Positions 17,835 to 27,043 of a DNA stretch of 64,000 nt are shown one piece after another; within the stretch, counting starts at the first letter, position 1; each line of letters begins with the position of its first letter. The stretch spans positions 1-64,000 of the forward strand of contig NZ_JAPSHY010000008.1 in the NCBI RefSeq assembly GCF_031179285.1, read 5' to 3'. The position numbers and the translations under genes are program-made. The notes beneath the pieces were generated by a model. That model was not told the origin of the DNA, did no database searches, and was given only the letters and a program-made list of their open reading frames with translations. Source of the DNA: Microbacterium sp. Lineage in GTDB: Bacteria > Actinomycetota > Actinomycetes > Actinomycetales > Microbacteriaceae.

Positions 17835-20800
17835 ATGACAGAGGATGCTGCGCAGCGAGCCGTGGTCGGCGCCGTCGCGATGGCATCCGGCGTCATCATC
17901 GGCGCGCCCGGCACCGGCAAGACCCGCACCCTCACCGACCGGGTCGTTCACCTGCTGGGCGATGAGCGGATGCGCCCAGAGGAGGTTCTGGTGCTCACTC
18001 CGAGCCGACAGGCCGCCACGGCGCTGCGCGACCGCATCGGTGTGCGCGTCGATCAGGCCACCCCCGGGCCGCTGGCGCGATCGCTCGGCTCGTTCGCCTT
18101 CCAGCTGGTGCGCGGCGCGATGGTGCGAGCCGGAGCCGAACCACCGGCTCTGCTCACCGGCGCCGATCAGGACCGCATCATCGCCGAACTGCTCGCGGGC
18201 GACGCAGAAGACGCTCGCGTCCCGTGGCCGGAGACGCTCAGTGCCTCGGTGCGCGCGTCCAAGGGTTTCCGCTCCGAGTTGCGCGCCTTTCTCGCCGAGT
18301 GCACGGAGCTGGGCGTCCGTCCTGACGAACTCCGAGCGTCGGGCGACGACGTGTGGGCAGCGACCGCGGAGTTCCTCGTGGAGTATCGATCCGTGCTCGA
18401 TGCGCTGCGGTTCGCGCATCGGGACGCCGCCGACCTGCTCAGTGAAGCGTGCGCGATCCTGCAGACGGCCGATGCGGCGACCCTCGGCCCCTTGGCACCG
18501 CTGCGGGTCGTGCTCATCGACGACGCCCAAGAACTCACGAGAGGCGGCATCGCGGTGGTCAGGGCGCTGCGCGCCCGCGGGATCGCCGTGCTCGCCTTCG
18601 GTGATCCCGACATCTCCTCCGGCGCGTTCCGTGGCGCGAGCCCTGAACTGTTCGCGCAGCTGGCCGGCGCACTGGGAGAGGTGTACGTCCTCGACGCTCC
18701 CCACCGGCAGCAACCAGCCCTCACAGCGCTCACCAGGACGGTGACGCAGGCGATCGGCGTGGCAGGGCGCGTCGAGCACCGTCGCGCACCGGGCACGACG
18801 GCGGATGTCGAGACGGGCGCGGAGCGGGAGAGCGCCGTGACCACCTTCCTCGCGCCGTCTCCCCATGAGGAGCTGGACCGGATCGCGGGGGTGATGCGCG
18901 AGTGGCATCTCACCGCCGGGATCGATTGGGACAGGATGGCGGTCATCGCCCATGACACCCGGCAGGTGACGCAACTCGAGACGGAGCTCGCCGCACGCGA
19001 GGTCCCGACACGGGCCGCCGGGGTGCAGCGACCGCTCGGCACAGAGGGCATCGTCCGAGACATCGTCGGCATCGTCCGTCTCGCACTCACCCCGATGAAC
19101 GAGCGCACACCGCAAGCCTGGGAAGAGGCGATGCGCACGCCGTTCGGAGGGATGGACGCGATCGGGCTGAGACGGTTGCGTGCACGTCTGCGCCACATCG
19201 AGCTCGAGCACGGCGGCGCGACGCCGGCGCGCGAGCTGCTGCGCATGGCGATGTCGAATCCCACGCATCTCACGCTGATCGACGCCCCGGAATCGCGCAC
19301 GGCCGCCCGCTTCGCGGAGACCGTGGAAGCAGTGGCCGTGGGCGCCGCACGCGGAGAGACCATCCATGATCTGCTGTGGCGCGTGTGGGATCAGGCTCGC
19401 GCCGTCGACGGGCGTCGTCTGCACGTCGCCTGGCGCGAGATGTCGTTGCAGCCGGCCGGGGCGGAGACTGCTCGGGCGCTCGATGCCCTCGTCTCGCTGT
19501 TCGATGCGGCCAAGCGTTTCGTCGAGCGCATGCCTAACGAGAGGCCTGACGTCTTCGTGCGCGACATCCTCGACAGCGAGGTGCCGGAGGACTCGCTCTC
19601 GACGCCTGACCGGCCGGGGCGCGTCACACTGCTCACGCCGGCGACGGCGCTCGGCACCGAGTTCGACGCGGTGGTCGTCGCCGGGGTGCAGGACGGGGTC
19701 TGGCCGAATCTGCGGCTGCGCGGCGGGATGCTTCAGACATGGCGGCTCGCAGACGCGATGATCGCAGCGAGGGCCGGTTCGCGCGCCGAGGTGCCGGGAG
19801 TTCTCGACCGACGCCGCGCTGCGCTGCACGACGAGCTGCGGCTCTTCGTGCGCGCGATCTCGAGAGCTCGCGATCGCCTTCTCATCACGGCGGTCGATGA
19901 CGATGACCTGACGCCGAGCCCGTTCTTTGCGTTTCTTCCGGCCCCGGAGCCGCCGGAGAAGCATGCCTCCGCCGAGCATCCGCTCACCCTTCGAGGCTTA
20001 GTAGCCAGGCATCGCCGCGCACTGACGACGTCGCGTGCGGAGGCCGTGCGTCGCGAGGCCGCTGCCCAGCTCGCGGTGCTCGCGCGCGAGGGCGTGCCAG
20101 GAGCGGATCCCGGTGAGTGGTACGGCATCACTCCGGTCTCGACCGATGCCCCGCTGCGAGACCTCGCCGTCGAGGGCGCGCGCGTCTCCCCGTCGAAGAT
20201 GGAGTCGTACGAGGAGTGCGGTCTGAACTGGGTGGTCTCGGCACTCGGCGGCGACACCGTGATGCCCCCGACCGCCGGTATCGGCACCATCGTCCATGAG
20301 GCGATGGAGAAGGTGCCGGACGGTGACCTCGAACGGATGCGCGCCGTCGTTGCCGAGCACTGGCCCGAGCTCGATTTCGAGACGGAGTGGATCGGGCGCA
20401 AGGAGCGGCGGCGTGCCGACCTGTTCGTCGACCGGCTGCATTCGTATCTCGGCGAGGTGCGCACGGACAACGGTCGCGTGCTGGGCAGCGAAGCGCGTTT
20501 CGATTTCGCGGTCGCGCTCCCGCCTCCGGGGGAGGATGACGCCGTGCCGGAGGTGCATCCCGCCGACGCCGATGACATCGGTCCGCGCGCGATCGTCAGC
20601 GGGTACATCGACCGGATCGAGGCTTACCCGCGGGGCGCTGGCGAGCACGCGGCGGCGCGGGGACGCGGCTGGCAGGCGATGTCGGGTGCTGCGGACGGTG
20701 AGAGAGTCGTCGTCGTGGACCTGAAGACGGGAAAGAGCGGTCCGGAGTCCGATTCGGCTGTGCTCGAGCATGCGCAACTCGCCGCCTACCAGATCGCCGT

Positions 20801-21074
20801 GCAGGAGGGCCTGATCGAGGGAGCCCACCCGGGAGCTCTCGCGGGGGCGAGGCTCGTGATCGTGTCGAAGACCCTGGCCAAGAGCGACTACCGCGTCGCG
20901 CACCAGCACACGCTCGACGACGAGGCCCGCGCCGCGTTCCTGCGCCGAGTGGCGGAGGCCGCCCGCGGGATGTCGGCGTCGAGCTTCACAGCGCAGGTCG
21001 AGTCGCACTGCGCCGACACGCAGCGACGCGTCTATCCCTGCCGCATCCACACGGTGCCGGCGGTGAGTGCATGA
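17835..21074 (+). CDS. adnA: AdnA-like helicase-nuclease subunit
   Basis: A 1079-residue UvrD-type motor fused to a RecB-family nuclease, the expected AdnA subunit of the AdnAB double-strand-break resection machine. Walker A is GAPGTGKT at residues 23-30. Motif II reads LIDDAQELTR instead of DExxD, so this motor looks degenerate. The nuclease domain retains D926 (GYIDRIE) and D962-x-K964 (VDLKTGK). Two C-terminal cysteines (SHCADTQRRVYPCRIH) and one at SYEECGLNW remain, fewer than a four-Cys Fe-S site. A TTA leucine codon, rare in this DNA, lies near 19997. Its stop overlaps adnB by ATGA. Known AdnA proteins are of similar length. Confidence 0.9.
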   Translation: MTEDAAQRAVVGAVAMASGVIIGAPGTGKTRTLTDRVVHLLGDERMRPEEVLVLTPSRQAATALRDRIGVRVDQATPGPLARSLGSFAFQLVRGAMVRAGAEPPALLTGADQDRIIAELLAGDAEDARVPWPETLSASVRASKGFRSELRAFLAECTELGVRPDELRASGDDVWAATAEFLVEYRSVLDALRFAHRDAADLLSEACAILQTADAATLGPLAPLRVVLIDDAQELTRGGIAVVRALRARGIAVLAFGDPDISSGAFRGASPELFAQLAGALGEVYVLDAPHRQQPALTALTRTVTQAIGVAGRVEHRRAPGTTADVETGAERESAVTTFLAPSPHEELDRIAGVMREWHLTAGIDWDRMAVIAHDTRQVTQLETELAAREVPTRAAGVQRPLGTEGIVRDIVGIVRLALTPMNERTPQAWEEAMRTPFGGMDAIGLRRLRARLRHIELEHGGATPARELLRMAMSNPTHLTLIDAPESRTAARFAETVEAVAVGAARGETIHDLLWRVWDQARAVDGRRLHVAWREMSLQPAGAETARALDALVSLFDAAKRFVERMPNERPDVFVRDILDSEVPEDSLSTPDRPGRVTLLTPATALGTEFDAVVVAGVQDGVWPNLRLRGGMLQTWRLADAMIAARAGSRAEVPGVLDRRRAALHDELRLFVRAISRARDRLLITAVDDDDLTPSPFFAFLPAPEPPEKHASAEHPLTLRGLVARHRRALTTSRAEAVRREAAAQLAVLAREGVPGADPGEWYGITPVSTDAPLRDLAVEGARVSPSKMESYEECGLNWVVSALGGDTVMPPTAGIGTIVHEAMEKVPDGDLERMRAVVAEHWPELDFETEWIGRKERRRADLFVDRLHSYLGEVRTDNGRVLGSEARFDFAVALPPPGEDDAVPEVHPADADDIGPRAIVSGYIDRIEAYPRGAGEHAAARGRGWQAMSGAADGERVVVVDLKTGKSGPESDSAVLEHAQLAAYQIAVQEGLIEGAHPGALAGARLVIVSKTLAKSDYRVAHQHTLDDEARAAFLRRVAEAARGMSASSFTAQVESHCADTQRRVYPCRIHTVPAVSA

Positions 21075-24000
21075 CGGGCGCTGCCCTATCCGGCGTCGCC
21101 GACGCGCTCGGGACGAATCCGGCGGAAAGCGGCCTCGACTGGAGTGGACGACTCGGCATCTCCGCGACCGACATCGCGTCCGCCCTCGGCCTGCCGGCGC
21201 CGACGGCGGCGCAGCAGGAGGTGATCGAGGCGCCGCCGGTGCCCGCGCTCGTCGTGGCAGGAGCCGGCAGCGGCAAGACCGAGACGATGTCAGCCCGCGT
21301 GGTCTGGCTCGTCGCCAACGGGCACGTGCGTCGCGAGGAGATCCTCGGTCTCACCTTCACCCGCAAGGCGGCCGGCGAACTCGCCGAACGCATCGGCGCA
21401 CGTCTCGCGGTGGTCGATGAGTTCGGCCGCCGCGGCCTGCTGCCGCATCTGCCGGAGATCGTGCGGTCGAGGGCGTTGCGGCGGATCGACGAGGCGGCAC
21501 CGGGGCGTCAGCGCGAACTCATCAGAGCGCAAGTTCTCGACGAACTCGCGGCACGGCTGGGCACCGGCTGGGATCCGCGGCAACCGCGCACCGCCGAGGA
21601 ACTCATGATCCGCCCGCGGGTGTCGACGTACAACGCCTTCGCCGACGGCATCGTGCGTGAGCACGCGGCGCGGATCGGGCGCGACCCCGACGTCGCGATG
21701 CTCAGCCAGGCGGCGTCGTGGATGCTGGCGCGCGAGGTCGTGTTGCGGTCCGACCTGCCCGAGCTGGAAGACATCGATTACGCGCTGGGGACCGTCATCG
21801 ACGCGGTGCAGCGCTTGGCGGGGGAGGCACTCGATCACCGAGTGGACCTCGATCGTGCGGTTCGCCTCGCCCACGATCAGGCCCGCGCCCTCGAGCCCTA
21901 CCGTGGCAACGCCGATGTCGACAAGGCGGCGACGAACCTGTTGAGCCTGTCGACCCTCGCGCACCTCGTGCGGCAGTACATCGGTGAGAAGGAGCGCCGC
22001 GGGGTGCTGGATTTCGCCGATCAGGTCAGCGGCGCCTACGACATCGTGGAGTCGGCTTCCGACGTGCGTGCAGAGCTGCGCGAACAGCACCGGGTCGTGC
22101 TGCTGGACGAGTATCAGGACACGTCGGTGATCCAGACGCGCTTCCTGGCTGAGCTCTTCCGCGACTCGGCCGTCATGGCGGTGGGAGACCCGCACCAATC
22201 GATCTACGGCTGGCGGGGGGCGAGCGCAGACAACCTCTATGCCTTCTCCGCGGCGTTCGCGACTGCCGCCTCGGCGCGCACGTACAGCCTGATGACGAGT
22301 TGGCGCAACGACCGGATCATCCTCGACATCGCGAACCGGACGCTTCAGCCGCTGCAGCGTCCCGGACTCGACGTGCCACCCCTCGAGCCTCGACCGGGCG
22401 CCGCAGTCGGGACCGCCGATGTCCGGTTCGCGTTCACCGTCGACGATGAGGCCGCAGCGGTCGCGACCTGGTTCGCAGAACGCCGCGCCGACCACGACCC
22501 GGTGTCTGCCGGCAGGCCACATACCGGCGCCATCCTGTTCCGATCGAAGCGGCATATGCAGACCTTCGCGGCGGCGCTCGCGGCGCGCGGCATCCCGCAT
22601 CGGATCCTCGGGCTCGGCGGACTGCTGACGACTCCCGAGGTCGTCGACGTCGTCTCGACACTGCGCGTCGTCCACGATCCCACCGCCGGGTCCGCCTTGA
22701 TCCGGCTGCTCACGGGGCCGCGATTCGGCGTCGGCGTGGCAGACATGGCCGCGCTCTACGACCTCGGACGCACCATCGCCGAGCGGGACTCGGCCATGGC
22801 GCCCCTGCCGGACGAGGTGCGGGAGCGGCTGCGATCGTCGCGCGGTGCAGACGAGGCGATCTCGATCATCGACGCGGTCGACGTCGTGCGCGCCGTGCGC
22901 GACGACTATCGACTGCTCGAGGGCATCTCACCGGAGGGACGAGCGCGGATCAGAGCGGCGGGAGAGATGCTCGAACGACTCCGCCGCGCTTCATCGCAGC
23001 CGATCCCCGAGCTGGTCCGGCTCGTCGAGCTGGAGCTGCGGCTCGACATCGAACTGGCCGCGAACGAGACCAGGGGGCCGGCGCGCGTGGCCGCCACGCA
23101 GCTGCGGGCCTTCTCCGACGAGGTGCGGGCCTTCCTCGCCGCCGACGAGCGCGGATCGATCGGCAGTCTGCTCGCCTGGCTCGACAAGGCCGAGAGCACC
23201 GACGAGCTGATGCCGCGTCCCGAGCCGCCCGAGCCGGGCGTCGTGCAGCTGCTGACCATCCACGGCTCGAAGGGCCTGGAATGGGATGCTGTCGCCGTCG
23301 TCCGGCTCGTCGCCGACGAGCTGCCGAGCCGCGTGTCCGACACATCGGGCTGGTTCGGCTTCGGGGTCGTGCCGTTCGCACTCCGAGGTGACCGCGATGC
23401 GCTGCCGCGTTTCGAATGGGACCCTGCCGCAGCGATCGGCGATGAGACCGATCCGGCGAAACGTCAGGCCCTCGCGCAGTCTTCGCTCTCGGGGGGCGTC
23501 TCGAAGTCGAACCCGCAGGGAGGTGCGCTGCGCCGATTCAAGGACTCCTACCGGGACTACCAGCAGCAGGAGGAGCGGCGCCTCGCCTACGTGGCGATCA
23601 CGCGAGCCAGGAACGACCTGCTTCTCACCGGCGCGCATTGGGCGGGCCAGAAGTCGCCCCGGACGCCGAGTCCGTTCCTCATCGAGGCGATGGATGTGCT
23701 CGGACTCGATCCGGTCGAGGCCGTCGATCCGACCGAGAACCCGTACGAGGGTCCGGGGTCGACCGTCAGCTGGCCGCTTGATCCGCTCGGTGCTCGACGT
23801 GGCGCGGTGAGCGCCGCTGCAGCCGCGGTGCGCGACGCGGCGAGACTGGAACATGTCGAACCGTCGCCGGAGCTTGCTCGGCTGCTCGCGGAACGGGCGG
23901 CACGCCTGCGTGGCACCGACGCTGCGCCGCCGACGCGTGTGCCCGCCTCGCGGTTCAAGGACTACGTCACGGATTTCCGTGGCACGTTGTCATCGATCGT

Positions 24001-24646
24001 CCGGCCCATGCCGGAGCGCCCCTACCGCCAGACGCGCCTGGGAACGCTGTTTCATGCCTGGGTCGAACGCCGCTCCGAACTCGTCGGTGTGGGAACCCGC
24101 GTCGATGATGCGCTGTGGGAGGTCGACGACGATCTGGAAGGCGCCGACACGTCCTTCAGCGGCACTGGGGATGAAGTGGCGTCGTCCGCCGATGCCGCCG
24201 ATCTCGCGCGGCTGCAGGAGACCTTCGAACGAAGCGAATGGGGAGGGTTGAAGCCGATCGCCGTCGAGATCGAGATCGACTTCGCGCTCGGTGCCTCCCT
24301 GACCTCCGGCGGGGGAGTCGGCGACCGAGAACCCGCCGTCGACCACCCGGGCAATATCGTCATCTGCAAGCTCGACGCCGTGTATCGCCGTGAGGATCGC
24401 GGCGGGCGGATCGAGATCGTGGACTGGAAGACGGGCAAGGCGCCGAGAACCGAGCAGGAGCGAGAGGAGCGGATGCTGCAGCTCGCTCTGTACCGACTCG
24501 CCTACCATCGGCGCTTCGGCGTGCCTCTGGAAGAGATCGATGTGGCGCTGTACTACGTCGCGGACGATCTCATCATCCGGGGAGACCGGGTCTATTCGGA
24601 GGAGGAGCTTCTCCAGCGCTGGAGCGCCGCGCGGGCCGCCCGCTGA
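21071..24646 (+). CDS. adnB: AdnB-like helicase-nuclease subunit
   Basis: A 1191-residue UvrD/Rep helicase with a C-terminal PD-(D/E)XK nuclease, matching AdnB, the main motor of mycobacterial AdnAB. Motifs: PTAAQQEVI (Q-type), GAGSGKTET with K69 (I), GLTFTRKAAGEL (Ia), VLLDEYQDTS (II), VGDPHQSIYGWRGA (III), LTIHGSKGLEWD (V) and ERRLAYVAITRARN (VI). All look functional, unlike the degenerate motif II of AdnA. Nuclease residues D1102 (CKLDAVY) and D1118-x-K1120 (VDWKTGK) are present. It acts in recombination and end resection in place of RecBCD/AddAB. Its 3' end overlaps the convergent phosphotransferase gene by 55 bases. Confidence 0.92.
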   Translation: MTGAALSGVADALGTNPAESGLDWSGRLGISATDIASALGLPAPTAAQQEVIEAPPVPALVVAGAGSGKTETMSARVVWLVANGHVRREEILGLTFTRKAAGELAERIGARLAVVDEFGRRGLLPHLPEIVRSRALRRIDEAAPGRQRELIRAQVLDELAARLGTGWDPRQPRTAEELMIRPRVSTYNAFADGIVREHAARIGRDPDVAMLSQAASWMLAREVVLRSDLPELEDIDYALGTVIDAVQRLAGEALDHRVDLDRAVRLAHDQARALEPYRGNADVDKAATNLLSLSTLAHLVRQYIGEKERRGVLDFADQVSGAYDIVESASDVRAELREQHRVVLLDEYQDTSVIQTRFLAELFRDSAVMAVGDPHQSIYGWRGASADNLYAFSAAFATAASARTYSLMTSWRNDRIILDIANRTLQPLQRPGLDVPPLEPRPGAAVGTADVRFAFTVDDEAAAVATWFAERRADHDPVSAGRPHTGAILFRSKRHMQTFAAALAARGIPHRILGLGGLLTTPEVVDVVSTLRVVHDPTAGSALIRLLTGPRFGVGVADMAALYDLGRTIAERDSAMAPLPDEVRERLRSSRGADEAISIIDAVDVVRAVRDDYRLLEGISPEGRARIRAAGEMLERLRRASSQPIPELVRLVELELRLDIELAANETRGPARVAATQLRAFSDEVRAFLAADERGSIGSLLAWLDKAESTDELMPRPEPPEPGVVQLLTIHGSKGLEWDAVAVVRLVADELPSRVSDTSGWFGFGVVPFALRGDRDALPRFEWDPAAAIGDETDPAKRQALAQSSLSGGVSKSNPQGGALRRFKDSYRDYQQQEERRLAYVAITRARNDLLLTGAHWAGQKSPRTPSPFLIEAMDVLGLDPVEAVDPTENPYEGPGSTVSWPLDPLGARRGAVSAAAAAVRDAARLEHVEPSPELARLLAERAARLRGTDAAPPTRVPASRFKDYVTDFRGTLSSIVRPMPERPYRQTRLGTLFHAWVERRSELVGVGTRVDDALWEVDDDLEGADTSFSGTGDEVASSADAADLARLQETFERSEWGGLKPIAVEIEIDFALGASLTSGGGVGDREPAVDHPGNIVICKLDAVYRREDRGGRIEIVDWKTGKAPRTEQEREERMLQLALYRLAYHRRFGVPLEEIDVALYYVADDLIIRGDRVYSEEELLQRWSAARAAR

Positions 24647-25965
24647 GCCTCCTCGGAATCGGCCGCGCCGCCCGCGTCCTCGTCGCGATGGGCGATGCGC
24701 GGCTGGTGCTCGCCGTCCGTCGCCGTCTGATCGACGCCCGGGGCGGGAACGACTCCGGAGAGGTCCTCTGTGGCGAGATCGAGCATCTCTGCTCGGCGGG
24801 CGGACTGCGCATCCGTGTCGCCGGCGACAGCGTCGCCGGCGGTGTCTTGGGCCGTGTTGTCCGCGCCGCTGCCGAACGACGGGACGGCGCCGGTGGTATC
24901 CGCGCCGTGCCAGAGCTCGTCAGGATTGTATGCATCGGTGTGCATCGACGTGTCGACGGGTGCGGAAGCAGCCTCGGGAACCCGGTCGAGCGCGTCGAGC
25001 GCGGAGTCGACCCCGTGGCTTCTCGCGGCGACCACGCCGAGGTCGTCGGCACGGATTCCCTCTGCGAGGGCTTCGAGAAGCGCTGCGGCGTCATCGACGA
25101 TGTCCGCGCGGCGCAAGGAATCGCCGTGCACCAGCCAGCGCGCGAATTCGAGCTCGGCGAGCAGCCGTGCCCTGACCTCGAGTGCCGCATCCGGGACCCG
25201 GTCGGCGGCACGTGCGTAGGAGGCCTGGACGTCGTCGGCGGCGTCGGGCGCCGCTGAGAGCCAGGCGAGGTCGACGGCCGGGTCGCCGACGGAGAGGCCG
25301 TGCCATCCGAGGAGTCCGATGACTTCGGGTCCGCGCTCCGGGTCGTCCTCGAAGAGGAAGGAGGTGGCCTGGACGCCGCCCAGCACGACGGCCGACTCGA
25401 AACGCCAGAGGTCGTCATCGGCCGTCGCGTCTCGCCAGCGCACCGTCAGCCGTCCGGGCACGCGCCCGGTCGCCGCGGCGGTGTCGATGAGACGTCGCAG
25501 CTCGTCGCGGCCCTCCTCCGCGGAGCGGGCGGGCAGTCCCGCTCCCCGGATGACGGAAGTGGGCAGCGCGTGGACGGCGGCGATCGCCGCGCCCATCGAC
25601 TCGGCGGCTCCACGGCCGGGGGGAACGTGCGCTGCCTCGATCTGGAAACCCGGCAGCAGCTCGGTGACCAGAGCGTGACCGTCGCCGAGCCGCGTCTCGC
25701 CCACGTACTCCGGCGCGCGGAAGGGCAGCATCGCGCGGGCTCCGGCGGTGAGCGCGCGAAGCGCCAGGGCCTCGGCCGCGAGTTCGCGGGCCGCCTCGTC
25801 GTCATCCGCCACGCGGATCGCGAGCTCGCGGCCGTCGGCGAGCGAGGCCACGGCGGAGTCGAATCGGCCGTCTCCTGCGGCGGTCAACGGGCGTGCTCCC
25901 GTCACCTCCGCTCCGGGCAGTGCGGCCGTCACTGCCGCGGCTAGAGTGAATGGAGAGCGTGCCAT
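24592..25965 (-). CDS. APH-fold phosphotransferase-like protein (likely pseudokinase)
   Basis: A 457-residue protein with an aminoglycoside-phosphotransferase fold: nucleotide-site strands (ELAIRVADDDEAARELAAEA), the helical linker and the closing GWHGLSVGDPAVDLAWL. Where active APH enzymes have the catalytic HGDxxxxN loop, it reads VVLGGVQATSFLF, and the DFG-like Asp position is Gly (LLGWHG). Catalysis is therefore doubtful. Residues from about 320 form an acidic, Asp/Ala-rich disordered tail. TACCCT ends 6 bases before the ATG, so the message is probably leaderless. The position between adnB and nudC suggests no resistance role. Confidence 0.8.
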   Translation of the reverse strand: MARSPFTLAAAVTAALPGAEVTGARPLTAAGDGRFDSAVASLADGRELAIRVADDDEAARELAAEALALRALTAGARAMLPFRAPEYVGETRLGDGHALVTELLPGFQIEAAHVPPGRGAAESMGAAIAAVHALPTSVIRGAGLPARSAEEGRDELRRLIDTAAATGRVPGRLTVRWRDATADDDLWRFESAVVLGGVQATSFLFEDDPERGPEVIGLLGWHGLSVGDPAVDLAWLSAAPDAADDVQASYARAADRVPDAALEVRARLLAELEFARWLVHGDSLRRADIVDDAAALLEALAEGIRADDLGVVAARSHGVDSALDALDRVPEAASAPVDTSMHTDAYNPDELWHGADTTGAVPSFGSGADNTAQDTAGDAVAGDTDAQSARRAEMLDLATEDLSGVVPAPGVDQTATDGEHQPRIAHRDEDAGGAADSEEAQRAARAALQRWRSSSSE

Positions 25966-25971
25966 GCCCTA

Positions 25972-25977
25972 AGGGTA
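25972..25977 (-). promoter_or_regulatory. -10 element for the APH-like gene
   Basis: TACCCT on the minus strand ends 6 bases before ATG 25965. Confidence 0.45.
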
Positions 25978-26029
25978 GGTCGGCACAGGGGCGGTCCCGC
26001 CTCCGCCACGCCCGTGAGAGAGGGAGTCG

Positions 26030-27043
26030 ATGAGCGTCCAGCGTCCTGCCCTCGACCGAGCAGCCGAACTCCGCGACGAGATCGGTATTCTCGATCGGCT
26101 GCGCGCCGAGTCGGACACCCGGGTGCTCGTCGTCAGGGACGGCCGCGTCCGTGTCGCTCCCGCCCGGGGCGGGGGAGCCCGGGGTCTCGACACCGACGCG
26201 TCCCGAATCCCGGGAGCAACGTCGCCGTCTCGGCGTGTCGAGGGGCGACACGCCGACGCGAGCGCCGGTCGTCCTGGACCCGGCACCGAGAAGCCGGTGA
26301 CTCTGCTCCTCGTGTCTCCCTCGGACATCGACGACGCCACCTGGGCGCTGCTCGGTCGTGACGCCACCGGTGCCGCGCTCCTGCTCGCCGTGCCGCCGGA
26401 CGCGGACCCCGCAGAGCCAGGGCCGACGGATACCTGGCTGGGACTGCGCGACATCGGCGGGAGGATGGATGCCGCCGACGGCGAGTTGCTCGTCGAAGCG
26501 ATAGCGCTCGCCGGCTGGCTCCGCGACGCTCCCTTCTGCCCTGCCTGCGGCGGGGCGACGGAGCTTCGTCAGGCCGGCTGGTCCCGGCGGTGCCTCGCCT
26601 GTGGCAAGGAGCATTTCCCGCGGACCGATCCCGCTGTCATCGTCGCTGTCGAGAGCGCAGACGGAGAAAGACTGCTGCTCGGCGCCAACGCGAACTGGGG
26701 TGGCCGGATGTACAGCTGCTTCGCCGGTTTCGTCGAGGCCGGCGAGACGCTCGAATCGACCGTGCACCGGGAGATTGAGGAGGAGGCGGGCGTGCGGCTC
26801 GCCGCCGTGCGCCACGTGTCGTCGCAGGCATGGCCGTACCCCCGCTCGCTGATGATCGGGTTCCGCGCCGTCGTCGAGGACGAGTCCGCAGCGCGGGCCG
26901 ACGGCGAGGAGATCATCGACGTCCGCTGGTTCACCAGAGCTGAGATCGGCACGGCGCTGCTCGGCGACGGACCCGTGGGCCTGCCGGGGCTCGCGTCGAT
27001 CGCCAGAGCGCTGATCCGCGAGTGGTACGAGGAACACACGTGA
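26030..27043 (+). CDS. nudC: NAD(+) diphosphatase NudC
   Basis: A 337-residue Nudix hydrolase that splits NAD(H) to NMN(H) and AMP and can remove NAD caps from RNA. The zinc ribbon is intact (C170, C173, C188, C191: FCPACGG and RCLACGKEHFP). The Nudix box runs GFVEAGETLESTVHREIEEE, and the NudC-specific SQAWPYPRSLMIGF follows. The N-terminal domain contains an unusual Gly/Arg/Ser-rich insert at about residues 44-86, encoded by DNA with a perfect palindrome, making the protein longer than most NudC. The ribosome binding site AGAGGGAG precedes the ATG. The stop overlaps uvrD2 by GTGA. Confidence 0.93.
   Translation: MSVQRPALDRAAELRDEIGILDRLRAESDTRVLVVRDGRVRVAPARGGGARGLDTDASRIPGATSPSRRVEGRHADASAGRPGPGTEKPVTLLLVSPSDIDDATWALLGRDATGAALLLAVPPDADPAEPGPTDTWLGLRDIGGRMDAADGELLVEAIALAGWLRDAPFCPACGGATELRQAGWSRRCLACGKEHFPRTDPAVIVAVESADGERLLLGANANWGGRMYSCFAGFVEAGETLESTVHREIEEEAGVRLAAVRHVSSQAWPYPRSLMIGFRAVVEDESAARADGEEIIDVRWFTRAEIGTALLGDGPVGLPGLASIARALIREWYEEHT
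26231..26255. repeat. Palindromic element inside nudC
   Basis: A perfect 10-bp inverted repeat (CGGCGTGTCG / CGACACGCCG) with an AGGGG loop, extended by a T-A pair, lies in frame within the nudC N-terminal domain. The surrounding region (about 26160-26290) encodes the low-complexity insert. It resembles a REP-like palindrome captured in coding sequence. Confidence 0.55.

Noticed and set aside
24592..25965. Aminoglycoside or macrolide resistance gene
   Set aside because: The APH catalytic loop residues are missing and the gene sits in a housekeeping DNA-repair block.
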